Source: JAQTNA01 sp043743785 (GTDB lineage Bacteria > Pseudomonadota > Gammaproteobacteria > Burkholderiales > Rhodocyclaceae). From it: a stretch of 64,000 bases of DNA. Shown here piece by piece: positions 16,210-25,590 of the stretch (position 1 is its first letter; each line of letters begins with the position of its first letter). The translations under genes and the position numbers were made by a program. A model generated the notes under the pieces. That model was not told where the DNA came from and did no database searches. It worked only from the letters and a program-made list of their open reading frames with translations. The stretch covers positions 31,523 through 95,522 of the forward strand of contig JAYTVW010000060.1 in assembly GCA_043743785.1 (NCBI GenBank), read 5' to 3'.

Positions 16210-17616
16210 AAATCACGGTTTCTTGCTTCCGCTCTTGCCTGCCTCGCTCTCTCCGGTTGCGGCCTGATGAAGGTCGGGCCGGACTACGCCAAACCGGCCT
16301 TGCCCGTGGCGGCGGCTTGGCAGGCGACGGCCCTGCCCCACGGCGGCACGGTGACGGGGCTGGTGGACTGGTGGCGCCAGTTCGACGACCCCCTGCTAGC
16401 GGAGCTGGTGGCGGCGGCGGAGAAAGAGAGCGCCAGCCTGGCCCAGGCCCGGGCGCGCATCGAATCCGCCCGGGCGGATGCGGTGGCGGCCGGTTCGGCC
16501 GGCTTGCCCTCTTTTGAGTTGGATGCATCGAGCCGGCGCAGCACCCTGGCCATGGGCAGTACCCTGGTGCACCAGCGCTCCCGCCAGGCCGGCGTGCAGG
16601 CCTCCTGGGAAATCGACTTGTTCGGCGGCGTGGCGCGGCAGAAGGAGAACGCCGAGGCCAGCCTGGATGCCACGGCGGCCCGCTGGCACGACGCCCGGGT
16701 GTCGGTGGCGGCGGAAACCGCCCTGGCCTACCTGGATTACCGCTACCTGGAACGCCGCGTGGCCCAGGCCGAGGCGGACGCCGCCTCAAGGAAGGAGAGC
16801 GCTCGCCTCAGCGGGGAACTGGGCCGGGCCGGCTTCCAGTCTTCCGCCGACGTGGCCCTCAGCCGCGGCAGCGCCGCCGAGGCGGCCAGCACCCTGACGG
16901 ACCTCCTTGCCCGCCGCGACATGCAGCGCAAGGCCCTGGTGGCCTTGAGCGGCCTCACCGAACCCGAGCTGAAGGCTCGTCTGGCCGCCAGGAGCGGTCG
17001 TTTCCCGGTGCCCGCTGGTTTTCGCGTGGACGAATTGCCGGCGGCGGTGTTGGCCCAGCGGCCGGATATGGCGGCGGCAGAGCGGGATCTTGCTGCCGCC
17101 AGCGCCGCCATCGGCCAAGCCCAGGCCCTGCGTTTCCCGAAAATCAGCCTGACCGGCAGCTTGACGGCGAATCGTCTTGTCACCGACCACATTCCGCTGT
17201 CCACCAACACATGGGGTTTCGGCCCCTCCATCAGCCTGCCCCTGCTGGACAGTGGGCGCCTGGCGGCCGGCGTGGAGGCCGCCCGTGCCCAGTATGTCGC
17301 CGCTGAATCCGCGTATCGCCAGAAAGCCCGGGACGCGGTGAAGGAAGTGGAACAGGCCATGCTGCGCCTGTCCGCTGCTGCCGACCGGGCCGGCGACGTG
17401 CGCCTGGCGGCGGAAGGCTACCGCGCCGCTTTCCAGGCCATGGAAACGCGCCAGCGGGCTGGCCTGGCCGCCTTGCTGGACCTGGAGGAATCCCGCCGCC
17501 TGATGCTCAACGCCGATATCGCCGTGGCCGCCTGGGAACAGGAACAAGTGGCCGCCTGGATCGCCCTCTACCGTGCCGTCGGCGGCGGCTGGAGTGCTGA
17601 AAATGCCAAGAGCTAA
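16162..17616 (+). CDS. NodT family RND outer membrane lipoprotein
   Basis: An outer membrane efflux channel of the NodT/OprM class. From the ATG at 16162 it has 484 residues, with a hydrophobic stretch and lipobox LALSGC (cysteine 33); the mature 452 residues contain two OEP repeats and match the family. Starts at 16060 and 16066 in the same frame overlap tetR and would add a repeat-encoded leader of over 60 residues; 16144 is also possible. No start has a strong Shine-Dalgarno. The bases before the signal peptide belong to an octamer repeat, so the native start may have been replaced. The stop TAA at 17614 merges with the next repeat. It is followed by adaptor and permease genes, forming a complete tripartite pump. 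Confidence 0.88.
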   Translation: MQNNSPLLCATAPLRFKSRFLASALACLALSGCGLMKVGPDYAKPALPVAAAWQATALPHGGTVTGLVDWWRQFDDPLLAELVAAAEKESASLAQARARIESARADAVAAGSAGLPSFELDASSRRSTLAMGSTLVHQRSRQAGVQASWEIDLFGGVARQKENAEASLDATAARWHDARVSVAAETALAYLDYRYLERRVAQAEADAASRKESARLSGELGRAGFQSSADVALSRGSAAEAASTLTDLLARRDMQRKALVALSGLTEPELKARLAARSGRFPVPAGFRVDELPAAVLAQRPDMAAAERDLAAASAAIGQAQALRFPKISLTGSLTANRLVTDHIPLSTNTWGFGPSISLPLLDSGRLAAGVEAARAQYVAAESAYRQKARDAVKEVEQAMLRLSAAADRAGDVRLAAEGYRAAFQAMETRQRAGLAALLDLEESRRLMLNADIAVAAWEQEQVAAWIALYRAVGGGWSAENAKS

Positions 17617-17737
17617 ACGCCGAGGCGCCGAGACGCCGAGAAAAGAGAGTGTTGTTGCCTCTCGGGCTATTACGGAATTGATGATGGGTGTTCAGAAGTT
17701 TTGGTTTTCCTCTGCGCCTCGGCGCCTCGGCGTTTCA
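17615..17737. repeat. Inverted octamer-repeat element, copy 3
   Basis: AAACGCCGAGGCGCCGAGACGCCGAG facing CTCTGCGCCTCGGCGCCTCGGCGTTT; its first bases overlap the stop codon of the NodT-like gene. Confidence 0.85.
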
Positions 17738-17766
17738 AACTGTCTTTTCTTGATTCCTTCACACTC

Positions 17767-18900
17767 ATGAAAACAAATCCCAAACTGCTGGCCATCGCCG
17801 GCGTCCTGGCTACCCTCGGCAGCTTCGCCTTCATGGGCCACGGCAAGGCCAACGCCCCCGCCGAAGGCCCCAAGCCCGCCCTCAGCGTCACGGTGGTGAA
17901 GCCCACAAACGCCGACCTGCCCCGGCGCCTGGCGGCCAACGGCAGCATCGCCGCCTGGCAGGAAGCCGCCGTAGGCACGGAAACCGGCGGCCTGCGTCTG
18001 GCGGAAGTGCGCGCCGATGTGGGCGACCTGGTGAAAAAAGGCCAGGTGCTGGCGGTGTTCGCCCAGGAAACCCCCGCGGCGGAAATGGCCCAGGCCAAGG
18101 CGTCCCTGGCGGAGGCGGAAGCGTCCTTGGCTGATGCGAAAGCCAACGCGGCCCGGGCCCGCAGCATCCAAGCCTCCGGGGCACTGAGTTCCGTTCAACA
18201 GGCCCAGTACCAGACGGCGGAAGCCACGGCCCAGGCCCGCTCCGAGGCCGCCCGCGCCGCCCTGGCCCTGCAGGCCTTGCGCCTCAGGCACACTCTTGTG
18301 CTGGCGCCGGACGACGGCATCATCTCCGCCCGCGCCCCGGCCGCCGCCGTGGGCACAGTGCTGGCGCAGGGGCAGGAACTCTTTCGCCTGATTCGTCGCC
18401 AGCGCCTGGAATGGCGCGCCGAAGTCACCGCCGCCGAGCTGGAGAAGTTGAAGCCCGGCGAGCGGGTTCAGGTTTCCACCCCCGGCGGCACCACGGTGAC
18501 GGGCACCCTGCGCACCGTGTCCCCGGCGGTGGACCCCCAGACCCGCAACGCCCTCGTTTATGTGGATCTGCCCGCGTCCGCCGGGGCGGGAAAGAACGCG
18601 CCCTTCAAGGCCGGCATGTTCGCAAGGGGGGAATTCGAACTGGGCAAGAGCGCCGGCCTGACCTTGCCCCAGGAGGCGGTGGTGCTGCGGGATGGCAACA
18701 GCTATGTCTTCCGTGTGAAAGCCGATAGCCGGGTCGTGCAGGTCAAGGTCCAGGTGGGCAGGCGTGTGGGCGACCGGGTGGAAATCACCGGCCTGGATGC
18801 CGCCGCCACCGTTGCCGGCCCAGGCGCCGGTTTCCTCAACGATGGCGACCTGGTAAAGGTCGTCGCGGCGCCAACCGCAGTAGCGGGACAAAAGCAATGA
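17767..18900 (+). CDS. RND efflux periplasmic adaptor (HlyD/MFP family)
   Basis: A 377-residue adaptor. The frame runs back into a repeat, but ATG 17767 begins a normal N-terminal anchor/signal (MKTNPKLLAIAGVLATLGSF). Beta-sandwich halves flank a short Ala-rich coiled coil; 'VRADVGDLVKKGQVLAVF' is the first lipoyl half and 'LVLAPDDGIISARAPAAA' the second, followed by a barrel domain and a C-terminal proximal domain. No lipobox, unlike the other adaptor in this window. It is placed between its outer membrane channel and permease genes, separated by an octamer repeat on each side. Confidence 0.92.
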   Translation: MKTNPKLLAIAGVLATLGSFAFMGHGKANAPAEGPKPALSVTVVKPTNADLPRRLAANGSIAAWQEAAVGTETGGLRLAEVRADVGDLVKKGQVLAVFAQETPAAEMAQAKASLAEAEASLADAKANAARARSIQASGALSSVQQAQYQTAEATAQARSEAARAALALQALRLRHTLVLAPDDGIISARAPAAAVGTVLAQGQELFRLIRRQRLEWRAEVTAAELEKLKPGERVQVSTPGGTTVTGTLRTVSPAVDPQTRNALVYVDLPASAGAGKNAPFKAGMFARGEFELGKSAGLTLPQEAVVLRDGNSYVFRVKADSRVVQVKVQVGRRVGDRVEITGLDAAATVAGPGAGFLNDGDLVKVVAAPTAVAGQKQ

Positions 18901-18902
18901 TT

Positions 18903-19012
18903 AAACGCCGAGGCGCCGAGGCGCCGAGAAAACCTGGCGGAAATGTATCCATGGCCGTGGCAGTACGTGTTGGCTCTTGTTTTTCCTCGGCGTCTCGGCG
19001 TCTCGGCGTTTC
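18903..19012. repeat. Inverted octamer-repeat element, copy 4
   Basis: AAACGCCGAGGCGCCGAGGCGCCGAG facing CTCGGCGTCTCGGCGTCTCGGCGTTT, filling almost the whole adaptor-permease gap. Confidence 0.85.
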
Positions 19013-19030
19013 AATTCAAGGTTTAAAAGG

Positions 19031-22000
19031 ATGAACTTCTCTTCCCTCTCCATACGCAATCCCGTTCCGGCGATATTGCTCTTCATCCTGCTGACCCTGG
19101 CGGGTCTGATCTCCTTCAAGATTTCCGGTGTACAGGACTTCCCGGACATTGAACTGCCGGTGGTGAACACCTCCGCCAGCCTGGCCGGCGCGGCGCCGGG
19201 CACCCTGGAAACCGAGGTGGCCCGGAAGCTGGAAAACAGCATCGCCACCGTGCCCCTCATCAAGCGCATGCACACCACCATCCTGGATGGGGAAGTGAGC
19301 ATCGCCACGGAATTCGAGCTGGAAAAGAACGTCGGCGACGCCGAAACCGAGGTGCGCGCCGCCGTGGCCCGGGTGCGGGCCGACCTGCCGGCAGACGTGC
19401 GAGATCCGGTGGTATCGAAGGTCACGACTGCCGGCAAGCCCCTGGCCGGCTACACCATATCCTCCGATAGCCTGGACGAGGAGGCCCTCTCCTGGTTGGT
19501 GGATGACGCCATCTCCCGGCGCCTGCTGGCCATCAAGGGCGTGGGCGCTGTGCGCCGTATGGGCGGCCTGAATCGGGAAGTGCGGGTGGAACTGGATCCG
19601 GCCCGCATGGCGTCCCTCAAGGTCAGCGCCGCCGACGTGTCCCACCAGTTGCGCCGGGTGCAGATGGAAGCGCCGGCGGGCCGCGGCGACGTCGGTGGCG
19701 GCGAACAGGCGGTGCGCACCATCGCCACCCTGGCGGACGCAGCCTCTCTGCTGAAACTGGACATTCCTCTGGCAGACGGCCGCAGCGTGCGCCTGGGGGA
19801 CGTGGCTTTGGTCACGGATACCACCGCCGAACGGCGTTCCGTGGCGCTGGAAAACGGCAAGCCGGTAGTGGGCTTCGAGGTGTCCCGCTCCCGGGGCGCC
19901 AGCGAAATCACCGTGGCGGCGAATGTCGCCAAGGCCGTGGCGGAACTGCAGGCGGCCCAACCGGGCGTGCATTTCGGCGTGGGCTATGAAAACGTCAGCC
20001 CGGTGCAGGAGAATTTCGACGGCTCCATGCACCTGCTCTACGAGGGGGCCCTGCTGGCGGTGATCGTGGTGTGGTGGTTCCTGCGGGACTGGCGCGCCAC
20101 CTTGATCTCCGCCCTGGCCCTGCCCTTGTCCATCATCCCCACCTTCATCGGCATGCTGTGGTTCGGCTTCACGCTGAACACCGTGACGCTGTTGTCCATG
20201 GCCCTGGTGGTGGGCATTTTGGTGGACGACGCCATCGTGGAAATCGAGAACATCGCCCGCCACATCGCCATGGGCAAGACCCCGTTCCAGGCGGCCCTGG
20301 AGGCGGCGGAGGAAATCGGCATGGCGGTGGTGGCCACCACCTTCGCCCTGGTGGCGGTGTTTTTGCCCACCGCCTTCATGGCCGGCATCCCGGGCAAGTT
20401 CTTCAAACAGTTCGGCTGGACCGCCACCCTGGCCATCCTGGCCTCCCTGGTGGTGGCGCGCTTGCTCACGCCCATGATGGCCGCCTACATGATGAAGCCC
20501 GGCACCCACCGGGAAGTACCAGAAAGCCGCCTCATGGGCCGCTACCTGGCTCTGGTGCGCTGGTGCCTGAACCACCGGGGCCTGACCATGCTCGGGGCCA
20601 ATGTCTTTTTCGTCGGCTCCCTCATGCTCATACCTCTGTTACCCACCGGCTTCGTGCCGGCGCCGGACCGGGCCCAGACCCTGGTGAACCTGGAACTGCC
20701 GCCGGGTACGCCCCTGACGGAAACCTGGCGCGCTGCGGAGAGCGCAAGAGCCGTGCTCATGAAGAATGCCAATGTGAAATCCGTCTTCAGCTCCGTCGGC
20801 GGCGGTTCCAGCGGCGACGGCTTCAACCCCGGCGCGGCGGCGGAAGTGCGCCGGGCCGTGCTGACGGTGGTGCTCAAGCACCGGGACGACCGGCCCATGA
20901 ATCAGCAGGCAGTGGAAACCGAACTGCGGGCCGCCCTGGCGGATCAGCCCGGCGTGCGCCTCACCGTGGGGCCGGCGGATACCGGCGTAAAAATGATCCT
21001 GGTGTTGCAGAGCGACAACCCGCTGGCCCTGGCCGAGGCGGCGCAAAAGGCAGAGAGGGATCTGCGCACCCTCAAAGGCATCGGCAATATCAACTCCACC
21101 GCGAGCCTGGTGCGGCCGGAAATCATTGTGCGGCCGGACTTTGCCCGGGCCTCCGACTTGGGGGTGACGGCGGAGGCCATCGCCGAAACCGTGCGGGTGG
21201 CAACCTTTGGCGACTACGACGTGAATCTGGCCAAGCTCAACCTGACCCAGCGCCAGGTGCCCATCCGCGTCAAGCTGGCGGATGGCATGCGCGCCGATCT
21301 GGAGGCCATCGCCCGCCTCACCGTGCCGGGTCGAACCGGTCCGGTGCTCTTGGCCAACGTGGCCACCATTGCCATGGAATCCGGCCCGGCCCAGATCAAC
21401 CGCCTGGACCGCAGCCGCAATGTAAACCTGGAAGTGGAGCTGGGCCAGCGGCAGCTGGGCGAAGTGTATGCCGAAGCCCTGGCCCTGCCGGCCTTCCTCC
21501 ACTTGCCAGCGGGCGTCAAGATGGCGGAAACCGGCGACGCGGAAATGATGCAGGAGCTTTTCGGCAGCTTCGGCCTGGCCATGGGTATCGGCGTGCTGTG
21601 CATCTACATGGTGCTGGTGCTGCTCTTTGGCGGCTTCACCCAGCCCTTCACCATTCTCTCGGCCTTGCCCTTGTCCATCGGCGGCGCCTTTGTGGCGCTC
21701 CTGCTGACCAAGAGCAGCTTCTCCATGCCGTCCCTGATCGGTCTCTTGATGCTCATGGGCATCGTCACCAAGAACTCCATTCTGCTGGTGGAATACGCCA
21801 TCGGCGCCCGCCGAGGCCGGGGCCAGCCGGGCGAAGTGGGCTTGTCACGCTTCGAAGCCCTGGTGGACGCCTGCCGCAAACGCGCCCGGCCGATCCTGAT
21901 GACGTCCCTGGCCATGGGCGCCGGCATGTTACCCATCGCCATGGGCCTGGGAGCCGACCCAAGTTTTCGCGCCCCCATGGCCACCGCCGTCATCGGCGGC

Positions 22001-22201
22001 CTGGTCAGCTCCACGCTCTTGAGCCTCTTGGTGGTGCCGGCGGCCTATACCTATGTGGATGATTTCGAAGGCTGGCTGCTGCGCACGGTGGACCGGCTGC
22101 GCAGGAAGCCCGGCAATGGTGGACCAAGCAAGGCGCCGCACCCGGCACCGAGGACGCAGGGGCAGAGCAGGAAGAACCGCGAGGGCATGGGCGGGATGTA
22201 G
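19031..22201 (+). CDS. RND efflux transporter permease (AcrB/MexB superfamily), second system
   Basis: A 1056-residue RND pump. The frame is open to 18977 through a repeat, but ATG 19031 starts the expected N-terminus (MNFSSLSIRNPVPAILLF). Twelve transmembrane segments with two large periplasmic loops are apparent; the proton-relay aspartates D399-D400 lie in 'GILVDDAIVEIEN'. It closes the tetR-nodT-mfp-rnd group. Its sequence differs clearly from the other permease here, so the pair is not a recent duplication. The C-terminal 25 residues are Pro/Arg-rich and not conserved in the family. Confidence 0.93.
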   Translation: MNFSSLSIRNPVPAILLFILLTLAGLISFKISGVQDFPDIELPVVNTSASLAGAAPGTLETEVARKLENSIATVPLIKRMHTTILDGEVSIATEFELEKNVGDAETEVRAAVARVRADLPADVRDPVVSKVTTAGKPLAGYTISSDSLDEEALSWLVDDAISRRLLAIKGVGAVRRMGGLNREVRVELDPARMASLKVSAADVSHQLRRVQMEAPAGRGDVGGGEQAVRTIATLADAASLLKLDIPLADGRSVRLGDVALVTDTTAERRSVALENGKPVVGFEVSRSRGASEITVAANVAKAVAELQAAQPGVHFGVGYENVSPVQENFDGSMHLLYEGALLAVIVVWWFLRDWRATLISALALPLSIIPTFIGMLWFGFTLNTVTLLSMALVVGILVDDAIVEIENIARHIAMGKTPFQAALEAAEEIGMAVVATTFALVAVFLPTAFMAGIPGKFFKQFGWTATLAILASLVVARLLTPMMAAYMMKPGTHREVPESRLMGRYLALVRWCLNHRGLTMLGANVFFVGSLMLIPLLPTGFVPAPDRAQTLVNLELPPGTPLTETWRAAESARAVLMKNANVKSVFSSVGGGSSGDGFNPGAAAEVRRAVLTVVLKHRDDRPMNQQAVETELRAALADQPGVRLTVGPADTGVKMILVLQSDNPLALAEAAQKAERDLRTLKGIGNINSTASLVRPEIIVRPDFARASDLGVTAEAIAETVRVATFGDYDVNLAKLNLTQRQVPIRVKLADGMRADLEAIARLTVPGRTGPVLLANVATIAMESGPAQINRLDRSRNVNLEVELGQRQLGEVYAEALALPAFLHLPAGVKMAETGDAEMMQELFGSFGLAMGIGVLCIYMVLVLLFGGFTQPFTILSALPLSIGGAFVALLLTKSSFSMPSLIGLLMLMGIVTKNSILLVEYAIGARRGRGQPGEVGLSRFEALVDACRKRARPILMTSLAMGAGMLPIAMGLGADPSFRAPMATAVIGGLVSSTLLSLLVVPAAYTYVDDFEGWLLRTVDRLRRKPGNGGPSKAPHPAPRTQGQSRKNREGMGGM

Positions 22202-22233
22202 CGCGGATGGAGGATGCGCGCCGCTTATCCACC

Positions 22234-22959
22234 CTACGGCCGATTCCTGATCCCTGACACCTGCCCCATGCGCGCCAGGCCCTCCAGCACCAAGCTGTCC
22301 GCCCGCCGGAAGGGTATGGCAAGCAAGCTTTCCAGGGCAGGCGCAGCGCCGCCCCCGAGGAGGCAGAGGGCGCCGGGGACATGGGCGATGGCGGCAAACT
22401 GGCGTTCAATGGCGCCGACCTGGGCATTCAGACAGCCGCTCATGATGGCGTCTGCCGTGTTTGTCGGCAGAGGGCGGAATTCCCCCGCCTCGGCGCCCAG
22501 CTGGGCAGTGTTCTTAACCAGGGACGCGCGCATGAGGTCCAGCCCCGGCAGGATGAGGCCGCCGCAGAAAACGCCGTTGGCGTCCAGACTGTCCACCGTG
22601 GTGGCGGTACCGGCCATGACCACCAGGCACGCCCCCTGGTGCCGGCCCCTTGCGCCGATGAGGGCTGCCCAGCGGTCCACGCCGAGTTGGCTCGGATTGT
22701 CGTAGGCGCTGGTAACGCCGCACTGGCTGGTGTTGGAAGCGGCGAGACAGAGGGGAATGCCAAGGCACCCCAGCAGGGCCTCGATGCGGCTGCCGACCTC
22801 AGGCCCAGCCACGTTGGCCAGCACCGCCAGTTGCGCCGGGGGCAGGCTCAGTGTCTCCAGTTCCCCGTAGGCCAGCGCTCCACCCACCAACTGCTTCAGT
22901 TCGGTATCGAACAGACCCCATTTCAGGCGAGTGTTGCCGGCGTCGAGACAGAGGATCAT
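22234..22959 (-). CDS. coaX: Type III pantothenate kinase
   Basis: A 241-residue enzyme of the ASKHA-fold CoaX family, which phosphorylates pantothenate as the first step of CoA synthesis. The N-terminal phosphate loop 'CLDAGNTRLKWGLFD' and the substrate motif 'LGVDRWAALIGAR' are present, as is 'GTATTVDSL' for the second phosphate site. It is a normal length for the family. It lies downstream of birA on the same strand, a coupling frequent in betaproteobacteria (in some species the two are fused); here an octamer repeat separates them. Confidence 0.95.
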   Translation of the reverse strand: MILCLDAGNTRLKWGLFDTELKQLVGGALAYGELETLSLPPAQLAVLANVAGPEVGSRIEALLGCLGIPLCLAASNTSQCGVTSAYDNPSQLGVDRWAALIGARGRHQGACLVVMAGTATTVDSLDANGVFCGGLILPGLDLMRASLVKNTAQLGAEAGEFRPLPTNTADAIMSGCLNAQVGAIERQFAAIAHVPGALCLLGGGAAPALESLLAIPFRRADSLVLEGLARMGQVSGIRNRP

Positions 22960-22975
22960 GTTGAAAACCCGTTTT

Positions 22976-23109
22976 GAAACGCCGAGGCGCCGAGGCGCGG
23001 AGGAAAATCTCTTGAAGGAGAGATGCCTTCAACGTGATCCATCGTGCCAGGTGCCGCTTCCCGGCTAATTCCATTCGCCTTTCTCGGCGCCTCTGCGCCT
23101 CGGCGTTTA
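22976..23109. repeat. Inverted octamer-repeat element, copy 5
   Basis: GAAACGCCGAGGCGCCGAGGCGCGGAGG facing CTCGGCGCCTCTGCGCCTCGGCGTTT, between birA and coaX. Confidence 0.85.
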
Positions 23110-23128
23110 AGCGCTTTCTTTTTCGGAA

Positions 23129-23920
23129 TCATGCCGGACGCAGGGACACTTCCCCGGCCAGGATGCGCGTCAGGCCTTCGGGGGTTTCCAGCAACAGGGC
23201 GCCATCCACGTCGGCGCCGCGGCAAATGCCCTCGACAGCCGGGCGGTGCTCGTCCAACAGGCGCACCGCCTGGTCCTGGTGGGCGTGACGCAGCATCCAG
23301 TCGTCCCGCAGGGCAGGGAAACCAGCCACATCGAAAGCGCCCAGCATCTCCGCCAGCTGAGTGAGCACGGCGGCCAGCACGGCTTCCCGGGGCGGCAGTC
23401 CAGGCAGATGAGCGGCCAGGTCCGTGGCGAAAATCTCCGGGCCGTCCGGGAAGTCCGCCGGCAGACGGAGATTCAGGCCGATGCCGATGACCACCGCCAG
23501 GCCGCGCCCGCGCACGGGGGCCAGCTCAATGAGGATGCCGGCCAGCTTGCGGCCGGCCAGCAGGATGTCGTTGGGCCACTTCAGGGATACGCCGGCCATG
23601 CCGAAACCTTCCAGGGCCTTTGCCACGGCCACACCCACCGCCAGGCTAAGGCCCAGGGGCGGCTTGGCGTCCGGGGCCAGGCGCCACAAAAGGGAGAAGG
23701 CCAGGCTGCCGCCTTCCGGCGCCAACCAGACCCGGCCGCGCCGCCCCCGGCCGGCGGTCTGTCGATCGGCCACCACCACGCTGCCGGAGGGCGCACCGGC
23801 CTCGGCCCTTTGCAGGAGTTCGGAACTGGTAGAGGTGCAGACCGGCAGACAATCCACGTCGAAGCGGGGCGCCATGGCGCCCAGGTGGGCGCGCAGGGCG
23901 GGGTAGTCAAAATCGGTCAC
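23129..23920 (-). CDS. birA: Biotin--[acetyl-CoA-carboxylase] ligase
   Basis: A 263-residue class I biotin protein ligase that attaches biotin to the carboxyl carrier protein. The catalytic loop GRGRRGRVW and the lysine-containing 'LKWPNDILL' are intact, followed by the SH3-like C-terminal domain. There is no N-terminal winged helix, so it is not a repressor like E. coli BirA. The GTG at 23920 is used because the frame has no ATG until residue 16, which would cut into the domain; only a weak GGGAA precedes it. Upstream of coaX in the same direction. Confidence 0.93.
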   Translation of the reverse strand: MTDFDYPALRAHLGAMAPRFDVDCLPVCTSTSSELLQRAEAGAPSGSVVVADRQTAGRGRRGRVWLAPEGGSLAFSLLWRLAPDAKPPLGLSLAVGVAVAKALEGFGMAGVSLKWPNDILLAGRKLAGILIELAPVRGRGLAVVIGIGLNLRLPADFPDGPEIFATDLAAHLPGLPPREAVLAAVLTQLAEMLGAFDVAGFPALRDDWMLRHAHQDQAVRLLDEHRPAVEGICRGADVDGALLLETPEGLTRILAGEVSLRPA

Positions 23921-23969
23921 GGGCGTTCCCGGGAATTCAGAAGCGCGAATTATCCCGGAAATTCAATTG

Positions 23970-24095
23970 AACCGCAGAGGCGCGGAGGCGCAGAGAAAAA
24001 CAAGGCGTCCTTGCATACCATTTAGCCTCTCTCCGGACAACTGCCTGATTTCATGAACCCGGATTTTCTCCGCGCCTCTGCGCCTCTGCGGTGAA
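23970..24095. repeat. Inverted octamer-repeat element, copy 6
   Basis: ACCGCAGAGGCGCGGAGGCGCAGAG facing CTCCGCGCCTCTGCGCCTCTGCGGT, between birA and ntrC. Confidence 0.85.
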
Positions 24096-24133
24096 AAAAG
24101 GCTTTGTCAGGGCAGTACCGCCTTCATGCCGCC

Positions 24134-25567
24134 TTACTCGCCGTGCTCCGCGGTGTGGTGACCCTTGTCGTCGTCGATGCCGAGATCCTGGATCTTGCGG
24201 GTGATGGTATTGCGACCGATGCCGAGCAGATGAGCGGCTTCGATGCGCCGGCCGCCGGTGGCAGCCAGGGCGCGGCGGATGAGGGTACGCTCGAAATCCT
24301 GGGAAAGCACATCGAACACCGTGCCCTGGCTGTCCACCAGTAGCCGGTCCGCTTCCAGGGCCAGAGCGCTGATCCAGTCCCCCTGGCTGCCGCGCCCGCT
24401 TTCCTTGGCGCCGCCTTCGCGCAAATCCTGGGGCAGGTCCGCCACATCCACCGTCTGGCCGGGGGCCATGACCGTGATCCAGTGGCAGAGGTTTTCCAGC
24501 TGGCGCACATTGCCCGGCAGGTCCAGGGTGCTGAGGTATTTCAGTGCGGCTTCGGAGAAACGCTTGGTCTCGCCCCCCAGTTCCTGGGCGCTCTTCTGCA
24601 GGAAATGCTTGGCCAGCACCGGGATGTCCTCCCGGCGCTCCCTGAGGGACGGCAGGCGCAGGCGGATGACGTTGAGGCGGTGGAACAGGTCTTCCCGGAA
24701 CAGGCCCTGCTTGACCCGCTCTTCCAGGTTCTGGTGGGTGGCGGCAATGACCCGCACATTGGCCTTGATGGGGCTCTGGCCACCGACCCGGTAGAAGTTG
24801 CCATCGGACAGCACCCGCAGCAAGCGGGTCTGCAGTTCGGAGGGCATGTCGCCGATTTCGTCCAGGAACAGGGTGCCGCCTTCCGCCTGCTCAAAGCGGC
24901 CGCGGCGCTGGGCGGCGGCGCCGGTGAAGGCGCCCCGCTCGTGGCCGAAGAGTTCGGATTCCAGCAGGTCCCGGGGAATGGCTGCCGTGTTGATGGCAAT
25001 GAAGGGCTTTTCGGCCCGGGGGCTGTGGCGATGCAGGGCGTGGGCCACCAGTTCCTTGCCGGTACCGGACTCACCGTTGATGAGCACCGTGGCATGGGAG
25101 GTGGATAGCCGGCCGATGGCACGGAACACCTCCTGCATGGAAGCGGCCTTGCCGAGAATTTCCGGCGAAATGCTGGCGGCCTCGTCCGCACCATTTTGGT
25201 GCCCACTCTCTTCCAAGGCCCGCCGCACCAGTTCCACGGCGTGATCCACGTCGAAGGGCTTGGGCAGGTATTCGAAGGCACCGCCCTGGAAGGCCGCCAC
25301 GGCGGAATCCAGGTCCGAGTAGGCGGTCATGATGATGACCGGCAACTGGGGGTAGCGCTGCTTGACCTTTTGCAGCAGGGACAGGCCCGACTCCCCGGGC
25401 ATGCGGATGTCGGACACCAGCACCTGGGGCGGTTCCCCCGTTTCCAGGGCGGCGAGGGCGTCACCGGCGCTGGAGAAGCTCTTGAAGGAAATGTCTTCCC
25501 GGGCCAGGGCCTTTTCAAACACCCAACGGATGGAACGGTCGTCGTCGATGATCCAGACGGAGCTCAT
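24134..25567 (-). CDS. ntrC: Nitrogen regulation response regulator NtrC
   Basis: A 477-residue sigma-54 activator. The receiver domain has the acidic pocket D8-D10, phosphorylatable D53 in VSDIRMPG and lysine 103 in PKPF. The AAA+ domain has Walker A GESGTGKE (165-172), the sigma-54 contact loop GAFTGA (212-217) and Walker B GTLFLDEIG (231-239). The C-terminal Fis-like helix-turn-helix reads 'AAHLLGIGRNTITRKI'. It lies 23 bp after ntrB and, with glnA upstream, forms the usual nitrogen-control block. Phosphorylated NtrC should bind the GCACC-N5-GGTGC site found before glnA. Confidence 0.96.
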   Translation of the reverse strand: MSSVWIIDDDRSIRWVFEKALAREDISFKSFSSAGDALAALETGEPPQVLVSDIRMPGESGLSLLQKVKQRYPQLPVIIMTAYSDLDSAVAAFQGGAFEYLPKPFDVDHAVELVRRALEESGHQNGADEAASISPEILGKAASMQEVFRAIGRLSTSHATVLINGESGTGKELVAHALHRHSPRAEKPFIAINTAAIPRDLLESELFGHERGAFTGAAAQRRGRFEQAEGGTLFLDEIGDMPSELQTRLLRVLSDGNFYRVGGQSPIKANVRVIAATHQNLEERVKQGLFREDLFHRLNVIRLRLPSLRERREDIPVLAKHFLQKSAQELGGETKRFSEAALKYLSTLDLPGNVRQLENLCHWITVMAPGQTVDVADLPQDLREGGAKESGRGSQGDWISALALEADRLLVDSQGTVFDVLSQDFERTLIRRALAATGGRRIEAAHLLGIGRNTITRKIQDLGIDDDKGHHTAEHGE

Positions 25568-25590
25568 GTGTGGTTTCCTGAAATTAGACG

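Noticed and set aside
10868..22201. The two RND systems as a recent tandem duplication
   Set aside because: The permeases differ throughout, the adaptors differ in lipobox and length, and the gene orders are different.
9564..24095. Tandem short repeats as a CRISPR array
   Set aside because: The units are 7-8 bases without regular spacers, they come as inverted pairs, and no cas gene is present.
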